Below are positions 27,801-33,690 of a stretch of 64,000 nt of DNA, one piece after another. A program made the translations under genes and the position numbers. The first letter of the stretch is position 1; every line of letters starts with the position of its first letter. Below the pieces are notes generated by a model. It worked only from the letters and a program-made list of their open reading frames with translations. It searched no databases and was not told the DNA's origin. This DNA comes from Solenopsis invicta (lineage: Eukaryota > Arthropoda > Insecta > Hymenoptera > Formicidae). The stretch covers positions 3,039,001 through 3,103,000 of the forward strand of contig NC_052671.1 of NCBI RefSeq assembly GCF_016802725.1, read 5' to 3'.

Positions 27801-28741
27801 CTGGGATAGGAGTACGTAGGGGAGCTCTTCGCGGCTCGCCAAACAAACTTATGCCAAACGCATAATCGACCGAGTTTTGATTTGAATACGTAATTGGATT
27901 ATAGGACATCGCGCGTGTAAATTCAGCGCCAGATGGATAACGCGCGGAATGGAAGCGCGCGAATGACTATATTACCTATCCCCTATACGTTGCGGATATA
28001 TGCGTAATACTATTACTCTCGGTGGGAGAGGAGCCGAGCGTTATGTCAAAATTTAACGCCGCAACAGTGGCGTGCATCGAGCATACGGGCGATAATTAAT
28101 TACCGGGTGAGAGAAATAATAACCCTCGTATTAATTAATATATTCGAGATTACGATCCTACGTGGTGCGCGGCGTGTCTCAGGTTTATCCCAGCCAGCCG
28201 TACACGAATCCCCTTGTATAATTAATTGGCGCGTCATCGACCGCTTGTAAATTTTCAATGTTCGCTCTCGCGCTTTAAACCGTTTTCCAGTTTCCGCGCC
28301 TCTCGCCTCCGCGTAATCACATAAAATATCCAAAACGTAGTTTTCCAACCGAGCGCCGCGTATAAAATTTGTACCGCAAACGCAAGACGGTTTTTCCGCA
28401 ACGCCCGCGCCACGCCGTTGTTGAATAAACAGTATCATCGAACGCAAGTAGCGTATATACTCACGGGATCTCGGTATCACGCTGACCGAGAGCTCGCCAG
28501 TCAGATCGGGCGCGCGCTCCAAGTGATCCTGTATCTCGGTGGTGTTGATCTCCCCGTCGCATCTCTCGCCCAGGAAGATTATTACGTCCGCGCCGAACCG
28601 GGGACGCTCGCCGCGCGCTGTCTCCGAGGGATAGGTGGACGTGCACGAAATACGGCCGGCTTCGACTGCGCGGAGGAAGCACCCGGATAGGATCGCGATC
28701 GGGAGCCACCACCAGAACCGGCGAAAACAGTTCCCGGCCAT
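719..28741 (-). CDS. Receptor (membrane) guanylyl cyclase, retinal-type, insect CG34357-like; 20 coding exons
   Basis: Single-pass plasma-membrane receptor that makes cGMP from GTP through its cytoplasmic catalytic domain. Spliced model on the minus strand: 28741-28465, 26828-26665, 23931-23805, 22440-22288, 19710-19335, 17402-17104, 14670-14568, 14016-13914, 12813-12625, 11809-11729, 11642-11466, 10706-10547, 9851-9702, 9135-8964, 8245-8105, 7897-7705, 7385-7214, 6523-6253, 2666-2056, 972-719. All introns are GT-AG and all phases close, giving 1,390 residues. Domains: signal peptide 1-28, ANF-receptor-like ectodomain, membrane helix about 477-498, pseudokinase about 598-843, coiled-coil linker about 845-885, cyclase about 890-1090, tail to 1390. 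The cyclase keeps metal aspartates D917 and D961, purine-selecting E957 and C1016 (GTP-type), and transition-state N1035 and R1039. The pseudokinase lacks the HRD aspartate, as is usual in this family. The kinase and cyclase wording is closest to retinal guanylyl cyclases. Assignment to the CG34357-like branch rather than Gyc76C is from memory. Ligand unknown. Confidence 0.93.
973..2055 (-). other. Intron 19 of the cyclase gene
   Basis: AT-rich intron with no gene. The donor next to exon 19 is the weak GTATAT. If it is not used, the frame runs on from exon 19 into a short hydrophobic tail ending at 1994. On the plus strand TTTATT at 1807-1812 reads AATAAA on the minus strand, a possible polyadenylation signal for such a transcript, although this sequence is so AT-rich that it may be chance. 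Confidence 0.7.
2056..2666 (-). CDS. Guanylyl cyclase coding exon 19 (Ser-rich cytoplasmic tail)
   Basis: Residues about 1103-1306. The acceptor TTTTCCGAAG is preceded by a pyrimidine-rich tract; the first codon is shared with exon 18 (phase 2) and is followed by LDESLML. The exon is low-complexity and rich in Ser, Ala, Thr and Glu, with an Ala/Thr run and a closing motif PYNHYRCLSPNEYH. Reading continues through the weak GTATAT donor for 20 hydrophobic residues if unspliced. The GC-rich composition contrasts sharply with both flanking introns, which supports it as a real exon. Plus-strand ORFs here are shadows. Confidence 0.87.
3005..3335. repeat. Degenerate tandem duplication, unit about 260 bp
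   Basis: Segment 3008-3100 (GTAAATTGACATTTCAACGT, then a VGTTTATTTATG-like AT string and CGACGCGCCG) recurs in altered form at 3271-3345 (GTAATTGACATTTTGACGT, then GTTTATTCATGCGCTGCG). The order of sub-blocks is kept at about 263 bp spacing, so this is an old duplication rather than chance similarity. Confidence 0.5.
5642..5671. repeat. (GA)n microsatellite
   Basis: Imperfect GA dinucleotide run inside intron 18. Confidence 0.85.
6253..6523 (-). CDS. Guanylyl cyclase coding exon 18 (end of catalytic domain)
   Basis: Residues about 1013-1102. The exon opens with GPCCAGVVGLTMPRYCLFGD and continues TVNTASRMES, the signature second half of class III nucleotide cyclases. C1016 is the guanine-selecting cysteine, and N1035 and R1039 are the transition-state residues. 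It closes with KGKGKMPTYWLLGKQGFDK and a proline-rich PKPPPF. Donor AG|GTAAGT and acceptor CGTCCCAG are both strong. Confidence 0.95.
6524..7213 (-). other. Intron 17
   Basis: AT-rich, no gene or repeat recognised. The donor at its 5' side is GTTAGC, a GT donor with poor consensus, but the protein join (HTG to PCCAG) is exactly that of the family. Confidence 0.8.
7214..7385 (-). CDS. Guanylyl cyclase coding exon 17 (catalytic core)
   Basis: Residues about 956-1013. The exon begins VETIGDAYMVVGG, carrying the guanine-selecting E957 and the second metal-binding aspartate D961, and ends in LRLRIGLHTG. The acceptor is ATACTATAG. The phase-1 end joins exon 18 to rebuild HTGPCCAG. Confidence 0.95.
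7386..7704 (-). other. Intron 16
   Basis: Short AT-rich intron between the two catalytic exons. Nothing recognised. Confidence 0.85.
7705..7897 (-). CDS. Guanylyl cyclase coding exon 16 (start of catalytic domain)
   Basis: Residues about 891-955, from SSVAEKLKLGMPVDPEEF to NAYTVYK. It includes IYFSDIVGFTTIS with D917, the first Mg/Mn-binding aspartate, and the VVDLLNDLYTCFDD dimer helix. Acceptor TATTTCTAG; donor AAG|GTAATC. The end is phase 0. Confidence 0.95.
8105..8245 (-). CDS. Guanylyl cyclase coding exon 15 (signalling-helix linker)
   Basis: Residues about 844-890: MFQMLEKYSNNLEELIRERT, then heptad-like charged residues, then LLNRMLP. This is the coiled-coil (HNOBA-type) linker that dimerises and couples the kinase-homology domain to the cyclase. 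Acceptor TTATTTTCAG; donor AG|GTAAAC. Phase 2 on both sides. Confidence 0.94.
8246..8963 (-). other. Intron 14
   Basis: Contains a mariner-like TA-flanked inverted-repeat mini-element (8454-8584) and a run of 12 C at about 8811-8822. No coding content. Confidence 0.85.
8454..8584. mobile_element. Mariner-like MITE with TA target duplications
   Basis: The ends CAGGGTGTCAAAGT and ACTTTGACACTCCG are inverted repeats of about 30 bp (1-3 mismatches near the tips, extending into GGAAAAAT). TA lies on each side (8452-8453 and 8585-8586). At 131 bp with no ORF it is non-autonomous. TA duplication and CAGGGTG-type ends are typical of Tc1/mariner elements; the family name cannot be fixed without a repeat library. 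Confidence 0.7.
8964..9135 (-). CDS. Guanylyl cyclase coding exon 14 (end of kinase-homology domain)
   Basis: Residues about 787-844: IIEKVMKPPPLIRPSV, then INIMRQCWAETAEMRPDFDD and LFKKLNHG. This is the C-lobe end of the pseudokinase; the CW...RP pair is conserved across receptor cyclases. Acceptor GTCTCGCAG; donor AG|GTAAAA. Confidence 0.93.
9136..9701 (-). other. Intron 13
   Basis: AT-rich intron with no gene or repeat recognised. Confidence 0.85.
9702..9851 (-). CDS. Guanylyl cyclase coding exon 13 (kinase-homology domain)
   Basis: Residues about 737-787: LLWTAPELLRHPN, then GDVYSFGIIMQEVVVRGEPF and the segment after it. It contains the APE-equivalent and the DVYSFG helix of the kinase fold. 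DVYSFGIIMQEVV is especially like vertebrate retinal cyclases. Acceptor TGTTGAGTAG; donor G|GTAATG. Phase 1 at both ends. Confidence 0.93.
9852..10546 (-). other. Intron 12
   Basis: Holds copy 1 (about 10213-10415) of a dispersed inverted-repeat family also seen in intron 3 and near 38.0 kb. No gene. Confidence 0.8.
10213..10415 (+). repeat. Dispersed inverted-repeat family, copy 1
   Basis: Contains GATACAGATCAGAAAATAAT, an ATTAAAATAATTA block, AAGCATGAT, GATGCAAAAAGTTTTGACAG and a right end with AAGATCTGTATTTCAAC that is the inverse of the left end. The same blocks occur in the same order at about 23398-23617 and in reverse orientation at about 37958-38168. About 200 bp, no ORF: a MITE-like element. 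Confidence 0.65.
10547..10706 (-). CDS. Guanylyl cyclase coding exon 12 (pseudokinase catalytic loop)
   Basis: Residues about 684-737: GMKYLHSTP, HGYLTSRNCVID, VLKVTDYG. The position of the kinase HRD aspartate is occupied by non-catalytic residues (HGYLTSRN), and DFG is DYG, so this is a pseudokinase with regulatory function only, as in other receptor cyclases. Acceptor TTGCTTCAG; donor G|GTGAGT. Confidence 0.94.
10707..11465 (-). other. Intron 11
   Basis: AT-rich. A short tandem repeat of CTTTAAGATAA occurs at about 10875-10900, with related TTAAAGA/GAACTC words to about 11170. No gene. Confidence 0.8.
11466..11642 (-). CDS. Guanylyl cyclase coding exon 11 (kinase-homology domain)
   Basis: Residues about 625-683: IHGLRHENLNPLIGC, then LVSEYCSRGSLEDVL and FRLSLLTDLVR. 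RHENLN and EYCSRGSLEDVL are the standard hinge-region wording of receptor guanylyl cyclases. Phase 0 at both ends; acceptor TTTTGAGCAG; donor CGG|GTGAGT. Confidence 0.95.
11729..11809 (-). CDS. Guanylyl cyclase coding exon 10 (start of kinase-homology domain)
   Basis: Residues about 598-624: GDLVQLKELPF to AMDVLVT. K604 sits about where the ATP-binding lysine lies in kinases. The 81-nt exon is exactly 27 codons in phase 0; the following intron is only 86 bp. Acceptor ATTTCTGCTAG; donor ACG|GTAAAG. Confidence 0.9.
11810..12624 (-). other. Intron 9
   Basis: Mixed composition with a T26 run at about 12325-12350, which reads as poly(A) on the minus strand. No coding exon or transposon recognised; the poly(T) alone is not enough to call a retroposed element. 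Confidence 0.8.
12325..12350. repeat. Poly(T) homopolymer
   Basis: Run of about 26 T after TCTCGCTCTA. Possibly the tail of an old retroposed sequence read on the minus strand, but no body is recognisable. Confidence 0.8.
12625..12813 (-). CDS. Guanylyl cyclase coding exon 9 (juxtamembrane linker)
   Basis: Residues about 535-597: VDEGIEAMLCCWLQQLQEFG, then PEVEKPDLLQLGSVNSL and ARYN. It links the membrane helix to the pseudokinase. GC-rich, exactly 63 codons in phase 0. The CCWLQQLQ helix is an unusual cysteine pair close under the membrane. Acceptor GTGTTCTCAG; donor AAC|GTGAGT. Confidence 0.9.
12814..13913 (-). other. Intron 8
   Basis: Contains a CT microsatellite at about 13070-13089 and otherwise unremarkable sequence. 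Plus-strand ORFs at 13111-13347 and 13473-13724 have no protein-like features. Confidence 0.8.
13914..14016 (-). CDS. Guanylyl cyclase coding exon 8 (cytoplasmic side of the membrane helix)
   Basis: Residues about 500-534: basic stop-transfer KRLLKKRMSKGPYK, then IILTTSDFVFPQVPPVDSRT. Acceptor TTTATTGCAG; donor ACG|GTGAGT. The phase-2 join with exon 7 rebuilds an arginine. Confidence 0.9.
14017..14567 (-). other. Intron 7
   Basis: AT-rich intron, nothing recognised. Confidence 0.85.
14568..14670 (-). CDS. Guanylyl cyclase coding exon 7 (transmembrane helix)
   Basis: Residues about 466-499. The stretch from THIVAIILGSLLF through the following FVAIAVAIII is a single strongly hydrophobic helix of about 22 residues followed by basic residues, placing the next exon in the cytoplasm. 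Acceptor ATTTAACAG; donor CG|GTGAGC. Confidence 0.93.
14671..17103 (-). other. Intron 6 (2.4 kb)
   Basis: Very AT-rich. Holds a long palindromic element (16304-16509) and a short direct repeat CCCTGATAAAAAAT at about 14947-14977. The plus-strand ORF at 15866-16108 is AT-rich noise. Confidence 0.8.
16304..16509. mobile_element. Palindromic MITE-like element
   Basis: Two arms of about 90 bp are near-perfect inverse copies. The left arm contains AATAGGCTAATGAGAG and GCGGGTAAAAGTGCGCAAT; the right arm contains ATTGCGCACTTTTACCCGC and CTCTCATTAGCCTATTT. A short unpaired centre of about 20 bp lies near 16400. No ORF. Could be a foldback MITE or two nested copies in opposite orientation. Confidence 0.7.
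17104..17402 (-). CDS. Guanylyl cyclase coding exon 6 (membrane-proximal ectodomain)
   Basis: Residues about 366-465: YDVRRIFNGTQDYATLALLD, then LNESLTVLTRDNST, MYTYALLNWRDAGWEPILAV and DLPSCDVDGDCP. Three N-glycosylation sequons (NGT, NES, NST). The paired cysteines just outside the membrane are typical for receptor cyclases. Acceptor TTCTTACGCAG; donor A|GTGAGT. ORFs on the other strand are shadows. Confidence 0.9.
17403..19334 (-). other. Intron 5 (1.9 kb)
   Basis: Holds an inverted-repeat element at about 17843-18102. A GC-rich patch directly upstream of exon 6 (17403-17500) is open in frame but is skipped because a good acceptor lies at 17403. Confidence 0.8.
17843..18125. repeat. Inverted-repeat element with ATTCAAAATGGC arms
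   Basis: The left arm (TTCAAAATGGCAAATTTAAT, then CGGCGGATC) and right arm (GATCCGCCATATTGAATTTG, then CCATTTTGAATTTTGAAAT) are inverse copies of about 80 bp around a 90-bp centre. In addition, the string ATTCAGCGACTTC occurs in direct orientation near 17991 and 18113. No ORF; non-autonomous element. Confidence 0.6.
19335..19710 (-). CDS. Guanylyl cyclase coding exon 5 (ectodomain with Ser/Thr-rich insert)
   Basis: Residues about 241-366. After TVLCLPLLDEITSRVLIELN and SVILMIHPEDIDLFLP comes an about 70-residue Ser/Thr/Pro-rich segment (DDSPPTSLPTDSS and beyond) with NFS, NVT and NLS sequons, then LLVVAPLDQ. The insert lies where the ANF-receptor fold would be expected to have a loop. Acceptor TCTCTGCCAG; donor AG|GTAATC. 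Confidence 0.88.
19711..22287 (-). other. Intron 4 (2.6 kb)
   Basis: No gene seen. A GATA run lies at about 22180-22205, and 20650-21500 is moderately GC-rich. The ORF at 21138-21503 has no recognisable feature. Confidence 0.75.
22288..22440 (-). CDS. Guanylyl cyclase coding exon 4 (ectodomain)
   Basis: Residues about 190-240: REPWTSLDRAVIDAFRRIG, VVLRYHLILP, LEQIRRILRSAHSVSRR. The alternation of an amphipathic helix and a beta strand matches a periplasmic-binding-type lobe. Too short an open frame to stand out by itself; found by phase-matched acceptor (ATACCGCAG) and donor (G|GTAAGT). Confidence 0.85.
22491..22521. repeat. (GCGTC)n minisatellite
   Basis: About six units of a GC-rich pentamer, the last one altered (GCGTT), inside intron 3. 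Confidence 0.85.
23398..23617 (+). repeat. Dispersed inverted-repeat family, copy 2
   Basis: Inverted ends ATCTGAAAATAATTTTATTA and AATAAAATTATTTTCGGAT, with CATCAAAATAATTATG on the left and CATAATTATTTTGATG on the right. The internal CAGGCATAATGAGCAACGC and GCAAAAAATTTTTACACTCT match copies 1 and 3. Same orientation as copy 1. The outermost repeat includes TAAATATTTTAGTAAAAC. Confidence 0.7.
23805..23931 (-). CDS. Guanylyl cyclase coding exon 3 (ectodomain)
   Basis: Residues about 148-190: RDLRERDLSPIFRLSPSLPS, then MANAVVEIFLHLQWKTAVVI. This is the characteristic ANF-receptor block: FR-SPS, then a helix, then HFGW-like HLQWKTAVVIS. Acceptor ATGTTCCAG; donor G|GTAAGT. Confidence 0.92.
24803..24836. 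repeat. (CA)n microsatellite
   Basis: About 17 CA units preceded by a CG-alternating stretch (ACGCGCGCGCGCA), a sequence type that can adopt Z-DNA. Confidence 0.9.
25015..26100. repeat. Nested inverted repeats, probable foldback/MITE element
   Basis: The inner pair, 25604-25651 against 25729-25776 (AAATTTAATAAAAACAAA, GAGCATTCTTA), brackets a perfect palindrome TTGTTTTTATTAATATT and its inverse at about 25689-25719. Further out, GTCATAAACCAATTTTATTG (about 25247) is the diverged inverse of CAATTTTGATTTATGACAT (about 25882). The outermost parts share GTTACTTTTT-type words. Boundaries and class are uncertain. Confidence 0.5.
26665..26828 (-). CDS. Guanylyl cyclase coding exon 2 (ectodomain)
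   Basis: Residues about 93-147: CETETGGLGALIHALGESNT, KAVIATLDSSICEVAAKLAH, PLLTWTCP. It resembles the first conserved block of ANF-receptor domains, in which a strand reaches a Cys before the helix that positions the second lobe. Acceptor TAAATTTCCAG; donor CTG|GTGAGT. Confidence 0.92.
26829..28464 (-). other. Intron 1 of the coding region (1.6 kb)
   Basis: Moderately GC-rich with a CT microsatellite near 27327-27350. Several ORFs on both strands (27035-27304, 27123-27404, 27580-27909) have no family features and no splice sites that would join the frame. Confidence 0.75.
28465..28741 (-). CDS. Guanylyl cyclase coding exon 1 (start, signal peptide)
   Basis: Residues 1-92 plus one base. The chosen ATG at 28741 gives MAGNCFRRF, then a hydrophobic core WWWLPIAILSGCFL and AVEA|GR, a classic signal peptide with predicted cleavage after A28. 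The frame is open upstream to at least 28801 but with GTG, not ATG, and putting residues ahead of the signal would bury it. The mature start follows with a GADVIIFLGERCDG strand and an NTT sequon. Donor C|GTGAGT. A possible acceptor CCGCAG lies at 28804-28809 (another TTTTTTCAG at 28828-28836), so a 5' untranslated part of this exon may begin at 28803 or 28827. Confidence 0.85.
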
Positions 28742-29713
28742 GGGCCCTTGGACCCTGCCGATCACGATGTCACTGCCACCCTGTTCTGCCGATTCACCCA
28801 CGCCTGCGGAACGTACATAGACGTATACTGAAAAAAGGAGTCTTGCTGCGTCGTTTAGAAATCTGGCAGATTCGACCAGTACGTTTGTTAAAAGGTAGAC
28901 GAATCAGAAAGTATCAGATTATAATTAAGTCTATCAAACACGATTATAAGATTTCGAGTCCTATTATGATAACCAAAAATTCTGTTAGTTTCATTGAAAC
29001 GCATTCAATCATATCTGTCTTGTTGACGTAATGAAATCATTTTTCTCACTGTAAACATGGCTCACTGACCTATTTGGATATATAACAAGACTGAGACTTC
29101 TTTGCATTCGGGGCTGAGAGTGTTTTTTCAAAGTTGCTTCGTAATGGCATTAAAAATGAAGCATATATAAAAGGTTTTCTGGATAAGCTTGGAGTAACTG
29201 CCAAACTATAAGAATTACGCTAAAAGTGTAAACACACTTTTTTTTATTTTTTTAAATGTAGAATTTTGAATGTATAAGGATTAAGCCACACATGTTCAAA
29301 TAAATTTGTCAAGGGTAATTTCGATATGCACGCTGCACTTAGCTATAAAACTTAATATGTCAAGTATTATTTGTTACGTTTAAAGAAAATAAATTATACC
29401 AATAAAAACTTTATACTATCTACTGGTATAAAAAGTTAAAAATTTTTATTTTCTTGTATTTGAAAAAAAAGCACTTTAAAAGATGCATTTATGAGATACT
29501 CATGTGTACGACACGTACTTTACAAATAATGCTTCTAAATGCAATATAAAATGACATAATAACTTATAAAACATGTTTGCAAAGTTTGTTAGAGAATAAG
29601 AACGATAAATATATGTATATATAAAATAATAATAATAATAATATTAAAAAGGTTAATAATGCATACCTTAATTACGCGCAGGTAGAGTGCATGTGCACAT
29701 ACGTGCACTGCCA

Positions 29714-29936
29714 CTGCAAATCCAAGTGTGTAAAACGTGTGTGTTACTTTTTACGCATTTGCATTTTTTTGTGCATTAAATTAAATTTATGCATGTAGTT
29801 TTTCTACTTCTCACACGCTTAGACGAGTATCGATATTAAATTACACGTTTAAGCATATAAAAAAATTACACGCACATAAATGCGTAAAAAATAACAACAT
29901 AATTTTACACGCAAAAATACATAATTGGATTTGCAA
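29714..29936 (+). mobile_element. MITE-like element, left copy of a composite
   Basis: Starts CTGCAAATCCAAGTGTGTAA and ends ATTGGATTTGCA, so its own ends are inverted repeats. GTTACTTTTTACGCATTTGC and CTTAGACG-type words recur inverted within it and in the right copy at 30208-30421. No ORF. Confidence 0.7.
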
Positions 29937-29967
29937 TGTAGTGTCGTGTTAAAATGTATTGATGTTT

Positions 29968-30128
29968 AAGCCTGTTCTACGATATGTCGTATGTCGGTTG
30001 CATAAGCTGTAAGCCGCAAGAATTGACCAATCACAGTTGAATACTCTCCTCACATTCAACTGTGATTGGTCAATTCTTACGGCTTACAGCTTATGCAACC
30101 AACATACGACGTACAGTAGAACAGGCTT
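29968..30128. mobile_element. Long palindrome (161 bp) between two MITE copies
   Basis: The left arm AAGCCTGTTCTACGATATGT and onward is inverse to the right arm ending TACAGTAGAACAGGCTT. Arms of about 72 bp differ at about six positions, including GGTTGCATAAGCTGTAAGCC against the inverse of GGCTTACAGCTTATGCAACC. The loop is only about 15 bp (TACTCTCCTCACA). Confidence 0.8.
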
Positions 30129-30207
30129 TATACCTATTGCCGTTTCCTATTCATCGTAACCATATTGTCTCGTAGCGCGCGACTCGGTCTCAGGGACGAT
30201 ACTATAT

Positions 30208-30421
30208 CGCAAATTCAAATGTATATTTTTGTGTGTAAAATTATGTAATCACTTTCTACGCATTTATGCACGTAATTTTTTTATACGCTTAGACGTGTAA
30301 TTTAATACACGTCTAAGAGTTTTTAACAAGTACAAAAATTACACGCACAGATTTAATGCATAAATAGTGCAAATACGTAAAAAGTAACTACACATTTTAC
30401 ACTACACACTTGGATTTGCAG
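30208..30421 (-). mobile_element. MITE-like element, right copy of a composite (inverted)
   Basis: Ends CACTTGGATTTGCAG, the inverse of the left copy's start, and begins CGCAAATTCAAATGTATATT. It contains a CTTAGACGTGTAATTTAAT/ACACGTCTAAG internal hairpin. Opposite orientation to the copy at 29714-29936. Confidence 0.7.
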
Positions 30422-31536
30422 TATGCGTGTGCTTAGAGCAGGCACAAACTGCTGCCTGCCAATTACAGAGCATTTGTACTGCGACGTTAATCCCGTGCAA
30501 TAAAAGTGTATCTCAAATTAATGAGACCTAGATACGAGATTTCAAACTGAACAAGGAATACAAGAACCAAATACTTCTGTTTTGCTGTACTCCATCCTTT
30601 ACTATTCCTGACTTGCATATCACAAAATAATCGCTAAGTCTTTTACACTTGATCCCTACAATTGAGAAGCAATCATAAAAACAGATTTTTATAAAAACAG
30701 ATTTAAAGAGAATAACTGTAAATAAAATTAACGCTAAGTAAATATTTGTGATCGTTTTCGTATAACATTATTAATTAAGTTGAATAATTATGAAGGATAT
30801 ATGAAGGAGCAATTAAAGAGCAATTGTTTTGTGTATGTTACGTAATTACTTTGATCGCAACGCCAACTTCAGATCGTTTTTGAAAAAAATGATAAAAAAT
30901 GTATGCTTATTTTTTTGTATCTCCTGTGGTTTAGCAATTATTTTAAACGGCACGTAATATAGATAAAATTAACATTATTTGAGATAATTAGATCTTAGAG
31001 ATACGGTATAATTTTTAGTACGCGATGTTTTTATGTTAGATCATGTCATATAAAACACAGCTAAGTTTTCCTATTAATAATAAAGTAAAGTCGCCTATTA
31101 TGAGATGGGTTCCTAATATGAGATAGTGGAGTTTCCGCTAAATTAATAAGCGCATGTGGTTGGTCCCATTATGAACTTATTACTCTTGGGGAAAATCTAT
31201 TTAGCAGAAAATTCATTATTAGACCATGTGTGCAGTCATTGAGAAAAAATCTTTATGAAATTAGATGTTGTCAAGTTTTATTGAGGTGAGTCCCTAAACC
31301 TTATTTATAATACAATAAATAATTATTTGGTAATAAATTCTGCATGCAGTGATAGAATAAAGTCGATCAATAGGAAAATACAGGATGTGATAAATTTGCT
31401 TAATTGTAAGGATTAGATTTAATGATTGAGAGATGCGAGATATAAGATGCTCAGGGTATTCAAGACGTACTAGTATTCAAGAACTTTCAATTTTGTTTAA
31501 TTTCTAACTGTTTTACTTTAAAATAAGTACGCTGAG

Positions 31537-31785
31537 AGAAATGTTTGGTAAAATCAACTAACGTTTGGTTGAATAGCGATCAAATAAATTTTATAATTAT
31601 AATTACTAAACATATATTTATTTTGACTAAACAATTTATAACCTTAACTAAATAATTATTTTCATACGACAAATTATAAAAAGTTTTGTTAAATGTAATC
31701 AAGTTTTTTACCAGTAAGTACAAAATTCATTTGATCGCTATTCAACCAAACGTTAGTTGATCTTACCAAACAATTTATTTCATTG
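31537..31785. mobile_element. TIR mini-element, about 245 bp
   Basis: Arms of about 55-60 bp: TGTTTGGTAAAATCAACTAA, CGTTTGGTTGAATAGCGATC on the left, and GATCGCTATTCAACCAAACG, TTAGTTGATCTTACCAAACA on the right. One or two mismatches in the first 40 bp. The interior is AT-rich with no ORF. High arm identity suggests fairly recent movement. Confidence 0.75.
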
Positions 31786-32713
31786 TAAATAAGCTTTGAT
31801 ATGCTAATTAATTCCTAATTCTAGAATTATTGTGTTTCGAAATAACAAAGCCATCGAAAAATTATACAATTACTGTATAATTAAATTTTATAGTTAAATT
31901 TGTTATGTTCCAACTTTTATGTAATAAATACGTTTATGAAGAAAGCTTTCCTTTTTTCCCTTTCTTCTTATCATCATATGAGGAAAAAAATCCTTATGTC
32001 TCATATTAAGCACATTTGCCTTATTATAATATTTCTTTTGTACACATGCACGTTTTCTAATAAATGTGCTATAATAATAAACTTATGTTGAATCAAATCT
32101 TAAATTTACATTAACCAAGTTGGTTTAATTCTCTGTTGCTTTTTCATTCCCCAAAATCACAATCGCAGAGACGTTACGAAGAATCTGCGAGTTGCACGCG
32201 AGAAAAAGCGAGAGACGGCTCAAAGGTAGATGTCGCGAGCCAATGAAATCAGGACGGTTCTTTGTTTGCCACGGAATACGTGATCGTGTTTTCCTTCCCT
32301 TTAACACCGCAAGAACAAGGAGCTCCGTAGCGTAATTAGCTCTTTGAGATGCTACAACTGAATCCGCCAACGAGGTGAGATTTTTCTAACGAGCCGCGAG
32401 TCTGCTCCCTCATTGCTTTGTGTAAGAAATTCAGAGTGATGATGAGATGAATATTGACGTGAAAAATTGCGAGCAAAGTTATATGAACTTGCGTAACTTT
32501 ACGAGAAAACTGTGCTCCGTAGTCAACAAAATTATTATCTCTGCGACACAAGTTCAGTTCCCTGATATTTTTACACGCTCAGAATGACGAAGGAAAATAT
32601 TGAAATGCATAGGATATTCCAGATTAGACGCTTTTCCTTTCATCTACGATACTTTAATCAGCTTAGAGTTTTTAAGCAAATGCTGTAAAGATTGTTGGAT
32701 AAAAGCGCGTATA

Positions 32714-32740
32714 AGAGAGAGAGAGAGAGAAAGAAAGAGA
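32714..32740. repeat. (GA)n microsatellite
   Basis: GA run broken by AAAG units, non-coding. Confidence 0.85.
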
Positions 32741-33666
32741 GATTTTGAAACTTTCGTTTATTGCGTCATATCGTTTATCGTGTTTCGTGGAGTATGAAAG
32801 TTGAATGTCGTTACCGTTTGACGAGTGTTAAAATAATTATTGTACCCTCACGTGCACTGCGTCTGAACTAGTAAACTCGTAACTCAACGTGTAATGGTTA
32901 ACGCTGTCGCCGTAACAATATTTATAGAGCGACTGAGAAATGGCCGCGTAAAATGTTGTGAAAAGTTCCGAACTAAAAAATAGTCGAAAAAGAGAGTCAT
33001 TTTCCCTTCGTCATATATACCCTTCGGTCAATCCGTCGGCTTTAAAGCCTTTCCGATACGCGCAAAGTCGAACAACAGAGATGGGTGCCGGGTTTCAACG
33101 AAAACACGCTGTTATAACGTTATCGCGGCGTAAAAAAAGAAATAAAAGAACCTTACGCTAACTGTGTACAGTTTTTACAATGTTAGTGCACGATCAAAAC
33201 TACACCGGCGGCGCACGGTACACAGTTTTTCCAGTGTTACTGGAGGGAACAGAAATTGCATACTAACTCTGTTTGCTCGGCTATCCTTTTGATGATGATA
33301 ACTGGATAACGGTTGATCTATGACACAGACACACGCGCGCGATAAAGGCCACGTGTGAACTTATGACGTTTATGGGCTTAATTCCGTTTAGCGTGATTAT
33401 CGAGCGGTTGATTGTCGGTTCGATTTCGCATCGGGATTATCTCGATGATGAATAGGGCACACCCTAACGTGCCACACGCCACCGCGCCACGTCCGCGTCC
33501 GCGTTCGTCTCTTCCTCTTTCTCTCTCTAACGCTTTCGGATGATGTCAGATTCCGATGCGCTTTGCGCGTAAGTAGATTTGCGCGTAATTCGCAGCTTGC
33601 GTTTTCCATCGCCGGCTTTCTCTAACGTCATTGCTGCAAAATTGAATACCGCTCGTACGTGACTTC

Positions 33667-33690
33667 TCTCTCTTTCTCTCTCTCTCTCCC
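33667..33690. repeat. (CT)n microsatellite
   Basis: CT run in non-coding sequence, followed by CCCCGAAGGGAGA. Confidence 0.85.

Noticed and set aside
719..28741. Naming the gene Gyc76C
   Set aside because: The hinge and catalytic-loop wording (IGCLNEPTRPCLVSEYCSRG) differs from what I remember of Gyc76C and is closer to the retinal-type branch. No symbol given.
28742..28803. Extending the cyclase N-terminus to the GTG at 28801
   Set aside because: The start would not be ATG and the signal peptide would lie 20 residues inside. The ATG at 28741 gives a textbook signal peptide.
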